A DNA stretch of 31,204 bases from Bacillota bacterium. GTDB lineage: Bacteria > Bacillota > Desulfotomaculia > Desulfotomaculales > JAJYZD01. The translations under genes were made by a program, and so were the position numbers. The notes under the pieces were generated by a model. The model worked only from the letters and a program-made list of their open reading frames with translations. It searched no databases and was not told the DNA's origin. The stretch's first letter is position 1; every line of letters begins with the position of its first letter. The stretch lies in contig JAJYZD010000007.1 of the NCBI GenBank assembly GCA_021800315.1, positions 1-31,204 of the forward strand, written 5' to 3'. Below, in pieces: positions 1 through 8,183 of this stretch.

Positions 1-1410
1 CACCCGGCGCATCATTTGCATAACGCGGGTAGCCGTCACCGACGAAACAACCTGGCGGACGACCCTGGGCCCCAGGCGCTGCACAACCTTACCGCCGGCA
101 TCGGTAATTTCGCGCACCAGGCGGGGTGCCATCAGGTATCCCCCGTTGGCCACCGCACAGGCGGCCGTAAGCATCTGGATGGGGGTAACCGATATCGATT
201 GGCCGAAACCCATGGTGGCCAGGTTCAAAGAAGTGACATTGCGGGCCGGGATCACGATGCCGCCGGCTTCACCCGGCAGGTCGACGCCGGTCGGCCGGCC
301 GAAGCCGAACCCGCGTATATACCGGTAAAAGGCATTGACGCCCAGTTTCAAGGCCAAAGCGGCAAAGACCGGGTTGTAGGAGTTCTGGAAAGCCCAGGCC
401 AGGGTGCGGTTGTTATCCTTCTGGTAATTCCAGTCGTAAAGCCGGATCCCGTCCACGGTAATGTAGCCCGGGTAGAACGAGCGGGTTGCGGGTGTGGCGA
501 TGCCCTGATCAAGTGCCGCCGCGGCGGTTACGATTTTGAATACCGATCCCGGTTCGATGCTGTTCAATACCGCCGGATCGGCATTCCAGACCTTCGCCGG
601 GTATTGCGCCCAGCGGGACGGATCGAAGCCCGGCGTCGACCCGATGGCCAGAATGCCGCCGGTGGCCGGATTCATCACGATGATTGCGGCCCAGGTCGGG
701 TGAAATTCGGCTTTCAGGCGGCGCAGTTCTTCCTGCACCCGGAACTGGATGCCTTCATCAATGGTCAGTACCAGGTTATCGCCGGGACGGGGCGGCACAT
801 AGTTTCGAGCGGTACTCGGCAGGATGTTGCCCAATCCGTCGATATTCGCTGCTTCCCAGCCTGGCCGGCCGGCCAGGAACCTGTTGTATTCCGCCTCCAG
901 GCCCTCGAGACCTTTTTCGCCGGCACCGGTAAAACCCAGAACCTGGGCGGCCAATCGACCCTGCGGAAAGAGAGACGCCTCTTTCTTTGACAAATAAATA
1001 CCACCAAGGTGCATATTCTGTAATATCTTCATGATATTATAAGAAATATTATTGCTTAAGTCGGCATAATAGCGATTACTTTCTAAATGTTGTAAAATAG
1101 CAGCCGAAGTTTGATGGAGTACGGGAGATAGCTTGAGAGCCATTGCTTTCTTATTGGTAATTTCATCTGGATAGGCATACAGGGAATAGTATGGTTTGTT
1201 GGCAACCAAGATATGGTGATGTCTATCGTATATTGAGCCTCTTTGTGCGGAAAGTTTTTGGATTACCACCATATTTTTACGCGCGGACGCGCTCAAACTA
1301 TCACCCCATACCACTTGCACATAGAAGAGGTGACCCGCCAGTAAAACCAGAACAACTATTACAGATATCCTGACAACAGTGAGGCGCTTCATTTTATTGA
1401 TTTCGGCCAT
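1..1410 (-). CDS. Class B penicillin-binding protein (FtsI/SpoVD-like transpeptidase), C-terminus cut by window edge
   Basis: Peptidoglycan D,D-transpeptidase that cross-links stem peptides outside the membrane during division, elongation or sporulation. The frame is open from an ATG at 1410, preceded by GAGGGAAG, to base 1, giving 470 visible residues. Visible features: a short cytosolic tail; one membrane anchor at about residues 9-32; the N-terminal dimerisation-domain motif RGSIYD; the catalytic SxxK motif as SVFK (Ser289, Lys292); and the SxN motif as SYN (Ser344-Asn346). The KTG motif would lie beyond the left edge, so its absence is not meaningful. It diverges from htrA across a 393-bp gap. 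The first third of the gene (about 1030-1380) is visibly AT-richer than the rest. Family assignment is firm; FtsI, SpoVD or PbpA/MrdA-type cannot be separated because the tail, where a PASTA domain might occur, is missing. Confidence 0.93.
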   Translation of the reverse strand, partial: MAEINKMKRLTVVRISVIVVLVLLAGHLFYVQVVWGDSLSASARKNMVVIQKLSAQRGSIYDRHHHILVANKPYYSLYAYPDEITNKKAMALKLSPVLHQTSAAILQHLESNRYYADLSNNISYNIMKILQNMHLGGIYLSKKEASLFPQGRLAAQVLGFTGAGEKGLEGLEAEYNRFLAGRPGWEAANIDGLGNILPSTARNYVPPRPGDNLVLTIDEGIQFRVQEELRRLKAEFHPTWAAIIVMNPATGGILAIGSTPGFDPSRWAQYPAKVWNADPAVLNSIEPGSVFKIVTAAAALDQGIATPATRSFYPGYITVDGIRLYDWNYQKDNNRTLAWAFQNSYNPVFAALALKLGVNAFYRYIRGFGFGRPTGVDLPGEAGGIVIPARNVTSLNLATMGFGQSISVTPIQMLTAACAVANGGYLMAPRLVREITDAGGKVVQRLGPRVVRQVVSSVTATRVMQMMRRV

Positions 1411-1566
1411 TTCTTCCCTCGTGCCGGCAATGGCGTTCCCGGCCACCGGATGGACCTGCCGGCTTAACGATAATTGATACCGGCAGATTTACCGGATCTT
1501 ACCGCCGCAAGGAACCACGGTCCTTTGCTTGCGCATCGCCCGGTTAAAATAGTTTAGCTTATGATC

Positions 1567-1605
1567 GTTAAACGTATCTTAAAAATATCTTAAATGAAGC
1601 TTAAA
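1567..1605 (-). promoter_or_regulatory. Array of four TTTAAG-like hexamers with exact 11-bp period, oriented toward the PBP gene
   Basis: Read on the minus strand, TTTAAG occurs at 1605-1600, 1594-1589 and 1583-1578 and TTTAAC at 1572-1567, each separated by five bases. One helical turn between direct repeats is the layout used by OmpR/PhoB-family response regulators (for example B. subtilis PhoP or WalR). An extra TTTAAC lies at 1548-1543, 24 bp further on. Which regulator binds is not known from the sequence. Confidence 0.5.
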
Positions 1606-1712
1606 AGCGGATCACTGTCCCCGCGTAACCCTATTATTTTCCAATCCCGTCCACCGGCTGTGGCGGCCCTCCGACCGCCAACCGGCGCCCGGCACCCAGG
1701 ATTTTAGCCATT

Positions 1713-1766
1713 TTTAATATTTCTTTAAGGATTCCTTTACGTATTTGGATTAACATCTTTTTTAAG
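1713..1766 (+). promoter_or_regulatory. Second TTTAAG-like hexamer array, oriented toward htrA
   Basis: On the plus strand TTTAAT (1713), TTTAAG (1724), TTTACG (1736), ATTAAC (1749) and TTTAAG (1761) follow one another at 11 to 13-bp spacing, ending about 20 bp before the htrA ribosome site. It uses the same hexamer as the 1567-1605 array but on the opposite strand, so each array points to its own gene. No convincing -10 box could be placed next to it. Confidence 0.4.
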
Positions 1767-1803
1767 TAGGGCAAAAAAATTACCGAAGGAAAGGGGAAGA
1801 AGC

Positions 1804-3006
1804 ATGAACAGGATTATCCGGCTTATCGGCGGACGCGCCGGATTGGCCAGACTTGCCGGCGGTTTTCTCGCCGGTGCGCTTGTGATGGCCATGCTGATGG
1901 GGGCCTTTCCATCGTGGGGGCGGACGGTGACCGGTTCCCTGCGGACGGTGGTCTACGGCGGACCGGTGCCGGCGGCGACCACTGTGGGTGTGGTCGCGCT
2001 GACCGCGGGGGATGCCGCCTTGCCGGCGGTTATGACCCCGCAGACCATCCCCGATATCGTGGCCCAGGCCAGTCCCGCGGTGGTGAAAGTCCAAGCCACG
2101 GTGGTCAGCCAGGTCGCCAACCCGTTTATAAACGATCCGTTCTTCCGCGAGTTTTTCGGCAACCAGTCCGGTACCGGTCCCCAGACCGAGGAACAGCAAA
2201 TGTTGGGGTCGGGTTTCATCATTCGTCCCGACGGCTACATTCTCACCAATGATCACGTGATCCAGGGGGCCGGTTCGGTGACCGTGACCCTGGCGGGCCA
2301 GGACAAGTCCTTCCCGGCCCAGGTGGTGGGCTCGGACTACAGCCTGGACCTGGCCGTGCTGAAGATCAACGACGGCGACAACCTGCCCGTCCTGCCCCTC
2401 GGGAGTTCGAACCAGGCCCGGGTGGGTGACTGGGTTATCGCCATCGGCAACCCCTACGGCCTGGACCACACGGTGACGGTGGGCGTCCTCAGTGCCAAGG
2501 GACGGCCGATCACGGCGGGCAACCGCACGTATTCCAACCTGCTGCAGACGGATGCCGCCATCAACCCCGGCAACAGCGGGGGACCGCTCCTCAACCTGGC
2601 CGGACAGGTCATCGGCATCAACACGGCGGTGGACGCCCAGGCGCAAGGGATAGGTTTCGCCATTCCCACCAGCACGGTGCTCGGTGTTCTGCCGCATCTG
2701 CTCCGGCACACGCCGACTCCCTACCTGGGCGTGATGGTGGAGAACGTGCCCGGAACCGTTACGGCCCAATTGGGCCTGTCCCCGGGACAGGGCGCTTTGA
2801 TCGCGGCGGTCGAGCCCAACAGCCCCGCCGCGGCGGCCGGCCTGCAAAAGGGCGATGTCATCGCGGCTTTCAACGGCCGGCCGGTTGAGGGTCCGGACGA
2901 CCTGGTGGCCAAGGTGCAGGCATGCACCCCCGGAACAACCGCACAGGTACAAATATTCCGCAACGGGCGGAGCATGACCATACCCGTCACCGTGGGCAGT
3001 CAGTAA
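1804..3006 (+). CDS. htrA: HtrA/DegP-family serine protease with one PDZ domain
   Basis: ATP-independent quality-control protease (S1C family) that degrades misfolded exported proteins at the outer face of the membrane. The ATG at 1804 follows GAAGGAAAGGGGAAG. The 400-residue protein has one N-terminal membrane anchor (about residues 17-37), a trypsin-like domain (about 80-300) and a C-terminal PDZ domain (about 305-400). The catalytic triad is intact: His151 in TNDHVI, Asp182 in LDLAVLK and Ser258 in NPGNSGGP. The length is normal for the single-PDZ, membrane-anchored Gram-positive form. It diverges from a penicillin-binding protein, and the TTTAAG-type repeats upstream would fit control by an OmpR-family envelope-stress regulator, as known for B. 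subtilis htrA (CssRS); that link is inference. Confidence 0.95.
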   Translation: MNRIIRLIGGRAGLARLAGGFLAGALVMAMLMGAFPSWGRTVTGSLRTVVYGGPVPAATTVGVVALTAGDAALPAVMTPQTIPDIVAQASPAVVKVQATVVSQVANPFINDPFFREFFGNQSGTGPQTEEQQMLGSGFIIRPDGYILTNDHVIQGAGSVTVTLAGQDKSFPAQVVGSDYSLDLAVLKINDGDNLPVLPLGSSNQARVGDWVIAIGNPYGLDHTVTVGVLSAKGRPITAGNRTYSNLLQTDAAINPGNSGGPLLNLAGQVIGINTAVDAQAQGIGFAIPTSTVLGVLPHLLRHTPTPYLGVMVENVPGTVTAQLGLSPGQGALIAAVEPNSPAAAAGLQKGDVIAAFNGRPVEGPDDLVAKVQACTPGTTAQVQIFRNGRSMTIPVTVGSQ

Positions 3007-3071
3007 ACCGGCTTATCCGTTCGGCCGGGCAGGCGGAGTAGTTTGGAAACTTCGGGAGGCGGTTCGCCATA

Positions 3072-4340
3072 GTGGACGACGTTTTTGATGTTTTTACAGG
3101 AACCGGCAACTTGTTACGGAGCCCTTCGTTTGCCAACAGCCTTTTGGCCCTGGTCTTTGCCTTCCCCCTGGTGGATTGGCTCTTACGCGACGTCGTACCG
3201 CGCTACGTGCACTTTCTATCGTTTCTGGGTCCGCTTTGGATCAATGCTGTCTTTGCCTTTTTAGCGCTGGTCTACCTCACGCGCTACATCGACGGTAATG
3301 AATCCGTACCCATCCCTTTCGCCCGGATGATGGGCCTTTTCATGGCCCTTGTGGCCGCGGGCATCTTCGTGAACATGGGTGATATCTTCGTAGGCCTTCA
3401 GGGCTGGCGGGGGACATGCGAATACATGCTGGCCGTTTTCCTGGTGGCCAACGCAGTGCCCAGCCGCCGGGTGTTCCTGGCCCTCCTCTGGGAGGCGGTT
3501 GCCGTGGCGGTCCTGGTGGCCGTCTACGGTCTGTACCAGTACAAGGCGGGGATACCGGTACCCTACCAGTGGGTGGGAGTCGGCTCCAGCCTGCCCACCC
3601 GCGCTTTCTCCATCGTCCAAAGTCCCAACGTGCTAGGGGACTACATGGCCTTAATGATCCCCGTCACCATCGGTCTTTTCTTCCAGGAACGCCTGCTCTG
3701 GACAAGGGTGATCCTGCTCGTGGGTATCCTGATCCTGGCGGGGGCCCTGCTCGTCACCTTTTCCCGGGGAGCCTGGCTGTCGTTGGCGCTTGCCGCCCTC
3801 TTCACCACCTACTTTCTGGACCGGCGGCTCTTCGGTGCGCTTCTTGTTCTCGGAGCGGCGGCCTTGTTTATGCCGCCGGTCCTGCACCGTCTCGAAAACC
3901 TGGTTTCCTGGCGTTATCTGCAGGAATCGGAACTAAACGGCCGAATCTATCGCTGGAACCTCGCTTTCTACCACATGGCGGTCGCCCCTTTGACGGGAGC
4001 CGGCACCGGCCACTTCGGCGGGGCCGTGGCCGCCAACTACCTGCACGGGGTTTATGCCGACAACTATTACGCCAAGACGCTGGGAGAGGAGGGTATCCCC
4101 GGCCTCATCGGCTTCGCGGGCCTGATGTTCCTGGCCGTCCGGAGCGCCTTCCTCGCCTGGCGCCGGCTCCGGGAGCGATCGGACTACTGGTTGGGGGCCG
4201 GCCTCTTTGCCGGCATCCTGGTAGTGGCGTTGCATAACGGAGTGGAAAACATCTTTGCCACTCCCTTTCTCAACACTTACTTCTGGTCGCTGGTGGCGCT
4301 TGCCGTCATCTGGCCGCGCCTGGCCGGGGAGGGGCGCTGA
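3072..4340 (+). CDS. O-antigen ligase/polymerase-like polytopic membrane protein
   Basis: Probable member of the Wzy/WaaL superfamily, which ligates or polymerises undecaprenyl-linked glycans outside the membrane. GTG start at 3072; GGGAGG lies about 12 bases upstream. The 422 residues form roughly ten to twelve hydrophobic segments. A central extracytoplasmic stretch, followed by NGRIYRWNLAF and a GAGTGHFGG segment, resembles the O-antigen ligase domain (PF04932) around residues 200-360. The stop overlaps the next ATG by one base (TGATG), indicating translational coupling. In a Gram-positive cell the product would be a wall or secreted polysaccharide rather than LPS. The family is likely; the actual glycan is unknown. 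Confidence 0.75.
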   Translation: MDDVFDVFTGTGNLLRSPSFANSLLALVFAFPLVDWLLRDVVPRYVHFLSFLGPLWINAVFAFLALVYLTRYIDGNESVPIPFARMMGLFMALVAAGIFVNMGDIFVGLQGWRGTCEYMLAVFLVANAVPSRRVFLALLWEAVAVAVLVAVYGLYQYKAGIPVPYQWVGVGSSLPTRAFSIVQSPNVLGDYMALMIPVTIGLFFQERLLWTRVILLVGILILAGALLVTFSRGAWLSLALAALFTTYFLDRRLFGALLVLGAAALFMPPVLHRLENLVSWRYLQESELNGRIYRWNLAFYHMAVAPLTGAGTGHFGGAVAANYLHGVYADNYYAKTLGEEGIPGLIGFAGLMFLAVRSAFLAWRRLRERSDYWLGAGLFAGILVVALHNGVENIFATPFLNTYFWSLVALAVIWPRLAGEGR

Positions 4341-6013
4341 TGCGTACGGTGCGCGGCATCCTCACGGCGCTCCTGCTGCTCTTTTTGATTCCATGGTACT
4401 ACTGGGGGCTCCTGCCTCTGACCACCGGCTACGCCTACGCCGGAGTACTCCTGGCCGCGGGCGTGACCGCCCTGGGCGTCTGGGCGGTGCCGGCACGCTT
4501 GCGCTTTTCCTTCGTGGTGCAGGCCCTGCTCTTCCTTTTCCTCTTTAGGGGCTGGCACAGTCTCTCCCTGGCTGTGTTCAACTCTCCGCCCGCCATTGGC
4601 AAGGCCCTGGGGTTGGTAGAGGCCGTTGGCATGGTGACGGTCCTTTTCTTCCTGGGACGCTGGACCGCCCGGGTTTCCCCCGGGCGTTACGCCCTGATCC
4701 TGGTCCTGTCCCTGACGGCCCTGGTGTTACCCGGTTCCTGGCTCAACGAAGTGCCGCACCTGTCCCCGGTGTGGTCCACTCCGCCCCTGCAGACCAGTCG
4801 CACCGACAACATCCCGCAGGTGGCCTTCGTGCCGGCAAAACAAGGCGGGATGGACCTGGCGGCGGCCGTCCAGGCCCCCTGGCAACGGGGAAAAGGGGTG
4901 GATCCGCGTACAGCGCAGCGTGTCTTTCAACTTTGGACCTACCAAAACGGCACCTTCCGGACGGCTGCCGGCCGGACCAAGCAGGTGGCGGCCGCGGTGC
5001 GGCCTGACTTCACCTACCTGCCCGTGGCCCGGCCGCACTTCCAATTGTTTTCCCCGGGTCCCGGCTATACCTTGAAGAAGCGGCTCAATCCCGCCGCCGT
5101 GGCGACCATGGCGCTCGACCCCGGCGCCCTTTCCGGCGCCTCCCTGGGCCAAACGGCCGGAGCGGCGGCGGCCGCAAACCTGAGTTGGAACAACCTCCAG
5201 AAAGAGGCGGGCAATTTGCCCGCGGGCGGGAAGCCGGCCCTGGATCTCCTGCCGGCCTGGCAGGGTGCTCCCTACGGCCTGGCGGGGGTGGTCCTCCGTT
5301 CCGGCCGGCTCACGGGCAGCTACCACGGCCGGTCTTTCAGGTGGCCGACCACGGCTACCCGCATCGTGGGGGTGGGCCGTCTTTCCCCGTCCGCCTATCC
5401 GGACGTGGTCCTGCAAGGCCTGGATTTAAGCGCGGTACAACTGGGGCCGGAGCCTAAACTCCTGTTTCGGATCCGGAGCAACGCGCAGTTACCCGACCTG
5501 CCGCGGGCCCAGGTGCAGGTGGCCGGTATCGGCCCGGGACCGGCGGTGCTTCTGATCAACGACCTGGAGAGCCGGGCGGCGGTGGCGGGTTACGCCGCCG
5601 GAACCGCAGGGGACTACCGCCTCCTGTGGCAGGCGCCCGACCACACTTTCCGTTTCCAGGCGGCCGGACCGTTCGGACAGGGCACCCGTCCCGTGGTGCT
5701 GGCCCTGGACAAGGCGCCGGTGCCCACCCTGATCAAGGCGCCCTACCTGGAGGCCCTGCGCTGGGACGGCCGACAATTCGTCCCTCTGTGGCACCTTTAC
5801 CTGCCGCAGGTTCTTTTCGCCAAACTGGCCCCCCTGCAGGGGCCGGGCTCGCAGGATCTGGTTTTTGCCACCCTTTACGGCAACGCGGTGGGAGTCTTCC
5901 GGCCACAGACGGTACCTTTGGAGAAGCTTACGGACCTGGCCACCGTGCTCCTGACGCTGGGGGCCTGGATCCGGCGGTTGGCCCGCAGGAAGGGGGAAGC
6001 AGCCCGTGCTTAA
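4340..6013 (+). CDS. Membrane-anchored protein of unknown function with large extracytoplasmic domain
   Basis: I do not recognise this 557-residue protein. Its first ~135 residues contain about five hydrophobic segments; the remaining ~420 residues are soluble, Gly/Pro/Ala-rich and end with a weakly hydrophobic stretch and a basic tail (RRLARRKGE). The soluble part holds several repeats of the form '...VVGVGRLS..YPDVVLQGL' and 'GSQDLVFATLYGN', which recall FG-GAP/VCBS-type beta-propeller blades, but this is only a pattern impression. It starts with a one-base overlap with the O-antigen ligase-like gene and overlaps the following lipoprotein gene by 8 bases, so the three are surely co-transcribed. 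A role in envelope polysaccharide export or assembly is inferred from context only. Confidence 0.8.
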   Translation: MRTVRGILTALLLLFLIPWYYWGLLPLTTGYAYAGVLLAAGVTALGVWAVPARLRFSFVVQALLFLFLFRGWHSLSLAVFNSPPAIGKALGLVEAVGMVTVLFFLGRWTARVSPGRYALILVLSLTALVLPGSWLNEVPHLSPVWSTPPLQTSRTDNIPQVAFVPAKQGGMDLAAAVQAPWQRGKGVDPRTAQRVFQLWTYQNGTFRTAAGRTKQVAAAVRPDFTYLPVARPHFQLFSPGPGYTLKKRLNPAAVATMALDPGALSGASLGQTAGAAAAANLSWNNLQKEAGNLPAGGKPALDLLPAWQGAPYGLAGVVLRSGRLTGSYHGRSFRWPTTATRIVGVGRLSPSAYPDVVLQGLDLSAVQLGPEPKLLFRIRSNAQLPDLPRAQVQVAGIGPGPAVLLINDLESRAAVAGYAAGTAGDYRLLWQAPDHTFRFQAAGPFGQGTRPVVLALDKAPVPTLIKAPYLEALRWDGRQFVPLWHLYLPQVLFAKLAPLQGPGSQDLVFATLYGNAVGVFRPQTVPLEKLTDLATVLLTLGAWIRRLARRKGEAARA

Positions 6014-6779
6014 AAAGACGGCGCGCTGGTTCGCAGTTCTGGCGACCATGGCGGTGTTTCTGAGCGGGTGTGCTCCGGCACCGCCGGCACCGCCCCTCAG
6101 CTTACAGGATGTGACCGGCCGGCCGGCCCCGTCCGCTTTTTCCACCGGCCTCAGGGCGGCCCTGGCCAGGCTGCCGCGGAACCGGTACGGCTGGACCGGG
6201 TTCGTGGATACGGAAAACGGCAACTATAACAGTCATACCTCCCCGTATTCCCAAACAATGATTACCTTCACCGTGAATACGGACCACGGGCGCTACAGCG
6301 GGCGGTTTTTCACGCCGCTTTTTTCCGGGCGCTTTTACTACGCCGCGGGACATCTGTACTGGCAGAACAAAGAGGGCTGGCACCTGGGCAAGGGCGGCCC
6401 GCCGGTGCCCGACCCCCTGGGAGCCCTGCGGGACCTGGCTGGTCTGACAGCGGTGGTCCGCCGGTTACCGGAGAGCCACGTGGGGCCGGTGATCTGCCGG
6501 GTCTACGCCCTGGATACCACGGCGGGAAAACTGCCCGGCCTCCCGGGGACTCTTTCCAGCGGCAAGGCCCCGGCGCGGGTTATCATCTGGATCGGCTACG
6601 GCAACCACGGCCGTTACGCCCAAGACAACGGCCTGCTTTACCGGGTGGAGACCTATACGACGGTGCCGGCGGCGGGAAGGCCCGGGATCTGGCAGGCGGC
6701 CAGCCTTACCCTGAACTACCTGGGGAAAGCCGTCCGGACGCCCCGGGATCTCCCCAAACCCCTGTCCCGTAAACCGTGA
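6006..6779 (+). CDS. Predicted lipoprotein of unknown function
   Basis: A 257-residue protein with GTG start at 6006, preceded by AGGAAGGGGGAAG and overlapping the previous gene by 8 bases. The N-terminus is a classical type II signal: two lysines, a hydrophobic stretch and the lipobox LSGC, with the lipidated Cys at about residue 22. The rest (repeated Tyr/Gly-rich strands such as RYSGRFFTPLFSGRFYY) looks like a beta-rich domain exposed on the outer face, similar in feel to outer-membrane-lipoprotein-sorting or LolA-like folds, but no family is recognised with confidence. It is the last gene of the probable envelope operon beginning at 3072 and faces a convergent deacetylase gene 76 bp away. 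Confidence 0.85.
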   Translation: MLKKTARWFAVLATMAVFLSGCAPAPPAPPLSLQDVTGRPAPSAFSTGLRAALARLPRNRYGWTGFVDTENGNYNSHTSPYSQTMITFTVNTDHGRYSGRFFTPLFSGRFYYAAGHLYWQNKEGWHLGKGGPPVPDPLGALRDLAGLTAVVRRLPESHVGPVICRVYALDTTAGKLPGLPGTLSSGKAPARVIIWIGYGNHGRYAQDNGLLYRVETYTTVPAAGRPGIWQAASLTLNYLGKAVRTPRDLPKPLSRKP

Positions 6780-6855
6780 AGCCCGGGCGGGCCGGACGGG
6801 AAGGCGACGGAAACCGTTGGAGACGGCGGACAGGCCTGTTTTCCCGGACGGGGAA

Positions 6856-7869
6856 TCAGTAGTGCCAGACCTCGACGAAGTGATTCGGGGGCTTCCAGGA
6901 GGGACTGCGCTCACTTTCGCGGGCTATGGCGACGATGGTGTTGATCAGCCCCCGGGGGGTAATGTTGGGCGTACCGCTGTTGATCCGGAATACGGTGTCC
7001 GGACTGGTGGTGGGGAGGACGGCCCGGCCGATCTTGGCCGTAAACAGGTAGCGGTAGCCGGCCTGGTGCAGCACCTGGATAAAGGCGGGAGTATAGTCGC
7101 CGAAAGGATAACTGAGGAAGTCGACGTTCTTCTCGCCGAGTTGATCCTGCAGCAATCGGCGGGCCTTGGAGACGTCGGCCAGAACCCGGGCCCGGTAGTG
7201 CGCCAAAGTTTCGGTTTGTCCGGTGGCCGGGTCCCAGATCCGGCCTACCGAAGCGGCCGAGGTTGCACCCGGTCCCACCTGGACGCCCTGGTGCAGGTCG
7301 TAGGTCTGGGACTGGACCGAGATCAGGCCGCTTTGGTACATCTTCCGGACCTGGCCCCAGGTGAGGCTTTTGAACACGCCGTGCCGGTAGGGCGGATAGA
7401 GCCATTTGACGATGACGAACAGGGTCGCGGGGTCGTGGTACCGTTGTAACAGGGGGTAAGCGATCCGGTAGAAGCTTTCGTAACCGTTGTCGAAAGTGAT
7501 CAGGACGGCGTTAGGCGGTACGGTTCCCTTGTGGTCCAGAAAGTCGGCCAGTTGCTGGTCGGTGATGAGGTGGAAGTTGTCCTTCCGGAAGAGCGCCAGT
7601 TCCGCGGCGAAGGTCCGGGGTGTGATGACGTCCCCCGGTCTGATGGCGGCCCTGATATCGTGGTACATGAGCACCACGACCTCGTTGGAGTAGTGGACCG
7701 GGCCGGTGTAAACGGGGTTGGCGGCAGCAGGGGAAACGGCCCGGGATGGGGGCGCGGGGTTATGCGGGGTATGGCGGTAGGCCATCCAACCCAGGACGGC
7801 GGCCGCGATCAGCGCGAGAAGAGCGGGGATTTTCCAGAGCCGCCGCCAGGATAGACTAATGGGAGCCAA
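6856..7869 (-). CDS. Polysaccharide deacetylase-like (NodB fold) protein with altered metal site
   Basis: A 337-residue protein with an N-terminal membrane anchor (about residues 13-30) and a NodB-type domain (about 60-300). Family landmarks are MYHDI near residue 70, ITFDNGY at 124-130, QSQTYDLH at 186-193 and YPFGDY near 254-259. Members remove N-acetyl groups from wall glycans using a Zn/Co site built from the second Asp of TFDDG and two His. Here the second Asp is Asn128 and the first His of the SHTYDLH-type motif is Gln188; only His193 remains, so activity is doubtful unless other residues compensate. TTG at 7869 is the only start in frame with the anchor; its ribosome site is weak. A sigma-A-like promoter lies just upstream on the minus strand. 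Confidence 0.85.
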   Translation of the reverse strand: MAPISLSWRRLWKIPALLALIAAAVLGWMAYRHTPHNPAPPSRAVSPAAANPVYTGPVHYSNEVVVLMYHDIRAAIRPGDVITPRTFAAELALFRKDNFHLITDQQLADFLDHKGTVPPNAVLITFDNGYESFYRIAYPLLQRYHDPATLFVIVKWLYPPYRHGVFKSLTWGQVRKMYQSGLISVQSQTYDLHQGVQVGPGATSAASVGRIWDPATGQTETLAHYRARVLADVSKARRLLQDQLGEKNVDFLSYPFGDYTPAFIQVLHQAGYRYLFTAKIGRAVLPTTSPDTVFRINSGTPNITPRGLINTIVAIARESERSPSWKPPNHFVEVWHY

Positions 7870-7908
7870 GGCATCGTCTCTCTCTTTCGGGGCATCCTTC
7901 CCGGATAA

Positions 7909-7937
7909 ACTATATTACAGGCGGCCGGTAGAAGCAA
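7909..7937 (-). promoter_or_regulatory. Sigma-A-type promoter for the deacetylase-like gene
   Basis: On the minus strand TTGCTT (7937-7932), a 17-base spacer and TATAGT (7914-7909) match the -35 and -10 consensus at four and five of six positions. Transcription would begin near 7902, about 33 bases before the TTG start. Confidence 0.55.
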
Positions 7938-8002
7938 GGGGTCTAACGCGCAAATCCGGTCGCGGCGGTTTCCCGCCGGCCATCTCCTTTACGCAGCCCG
8001 GT

Positions 8003-8046
8003 ACCCGCGGCTGTACCGGGCCAGCGGCCCACCGCGAACCGCGGGT
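8003..8046. repeat. Nested GC-rich inverted repeats between two divergent promoters
   Basis: Outer arms ACCCGCGG (8003-8010) and CCGCGGGT (8039-8046) are perfect complements and enclose a second perfect pair, GGGCC (8018-8022) and GGCCC (8026-8030), with a 3-base loop. The element lies upstream of both the minus-strand promoter at 7909-7937 and the plus-strand promoter at 8125-8153, so neither transcript should contain it; a DNA-level operator or a remnant are the alternatives. Confidence 0.4.
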
Positions 8047-8124
8047 CCTCCGGCCGGGCCCTTGCTTTCACCAGGCCGGAATCCCTGTTGCCCGTCCGCC
8101 GCCCCATCTCCTCTTCTGAGGTCA

Positions 8125-8153
8125 TTGACAAGGTAATTTCGGTGCGCTATTAT
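8125..8153 (+). promoter_or_regulatory. Consensus sigma-A promoter for leader ORF and MFS exporter
   Basis: TTGACA (8125-8130, perfect -35), 17-base spacer, TATTAT (8148-8153, five of six). The predicted start near 8160 leaves about 13 bases before the GGGGAG ribosome site of the leader ORF. This is the clearest promoter in the window. Confidence 0.75.
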
Positions 8154-8183
8154 TTAGGGGACCAAAATACACGGGGAGCGGAG

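Noticed and set aside
16..990. Long plus-strand open frame (324 codons) at the left edge
   Set aside because: It is antisense to the penicillin-binding protein gene, whose minus-strand frame carries SxxK, SxN and an anchor; the plus-strand translation has no recognisable motif.
1780..2952. Long minus-strand open frame opposite htrA
   Set aside because: His/Gly/Arg-rich shadow translation of a GC-rich gene; the plus strand has an intact catalytic triad and PDZ domain.
6780..6855. Possible bidirectional terminator between convergent lipoprotein and deacetylase genes
   Set aside because: Only a short ACAGGCCTGT palindrome followed by four T is present; too weak to call.
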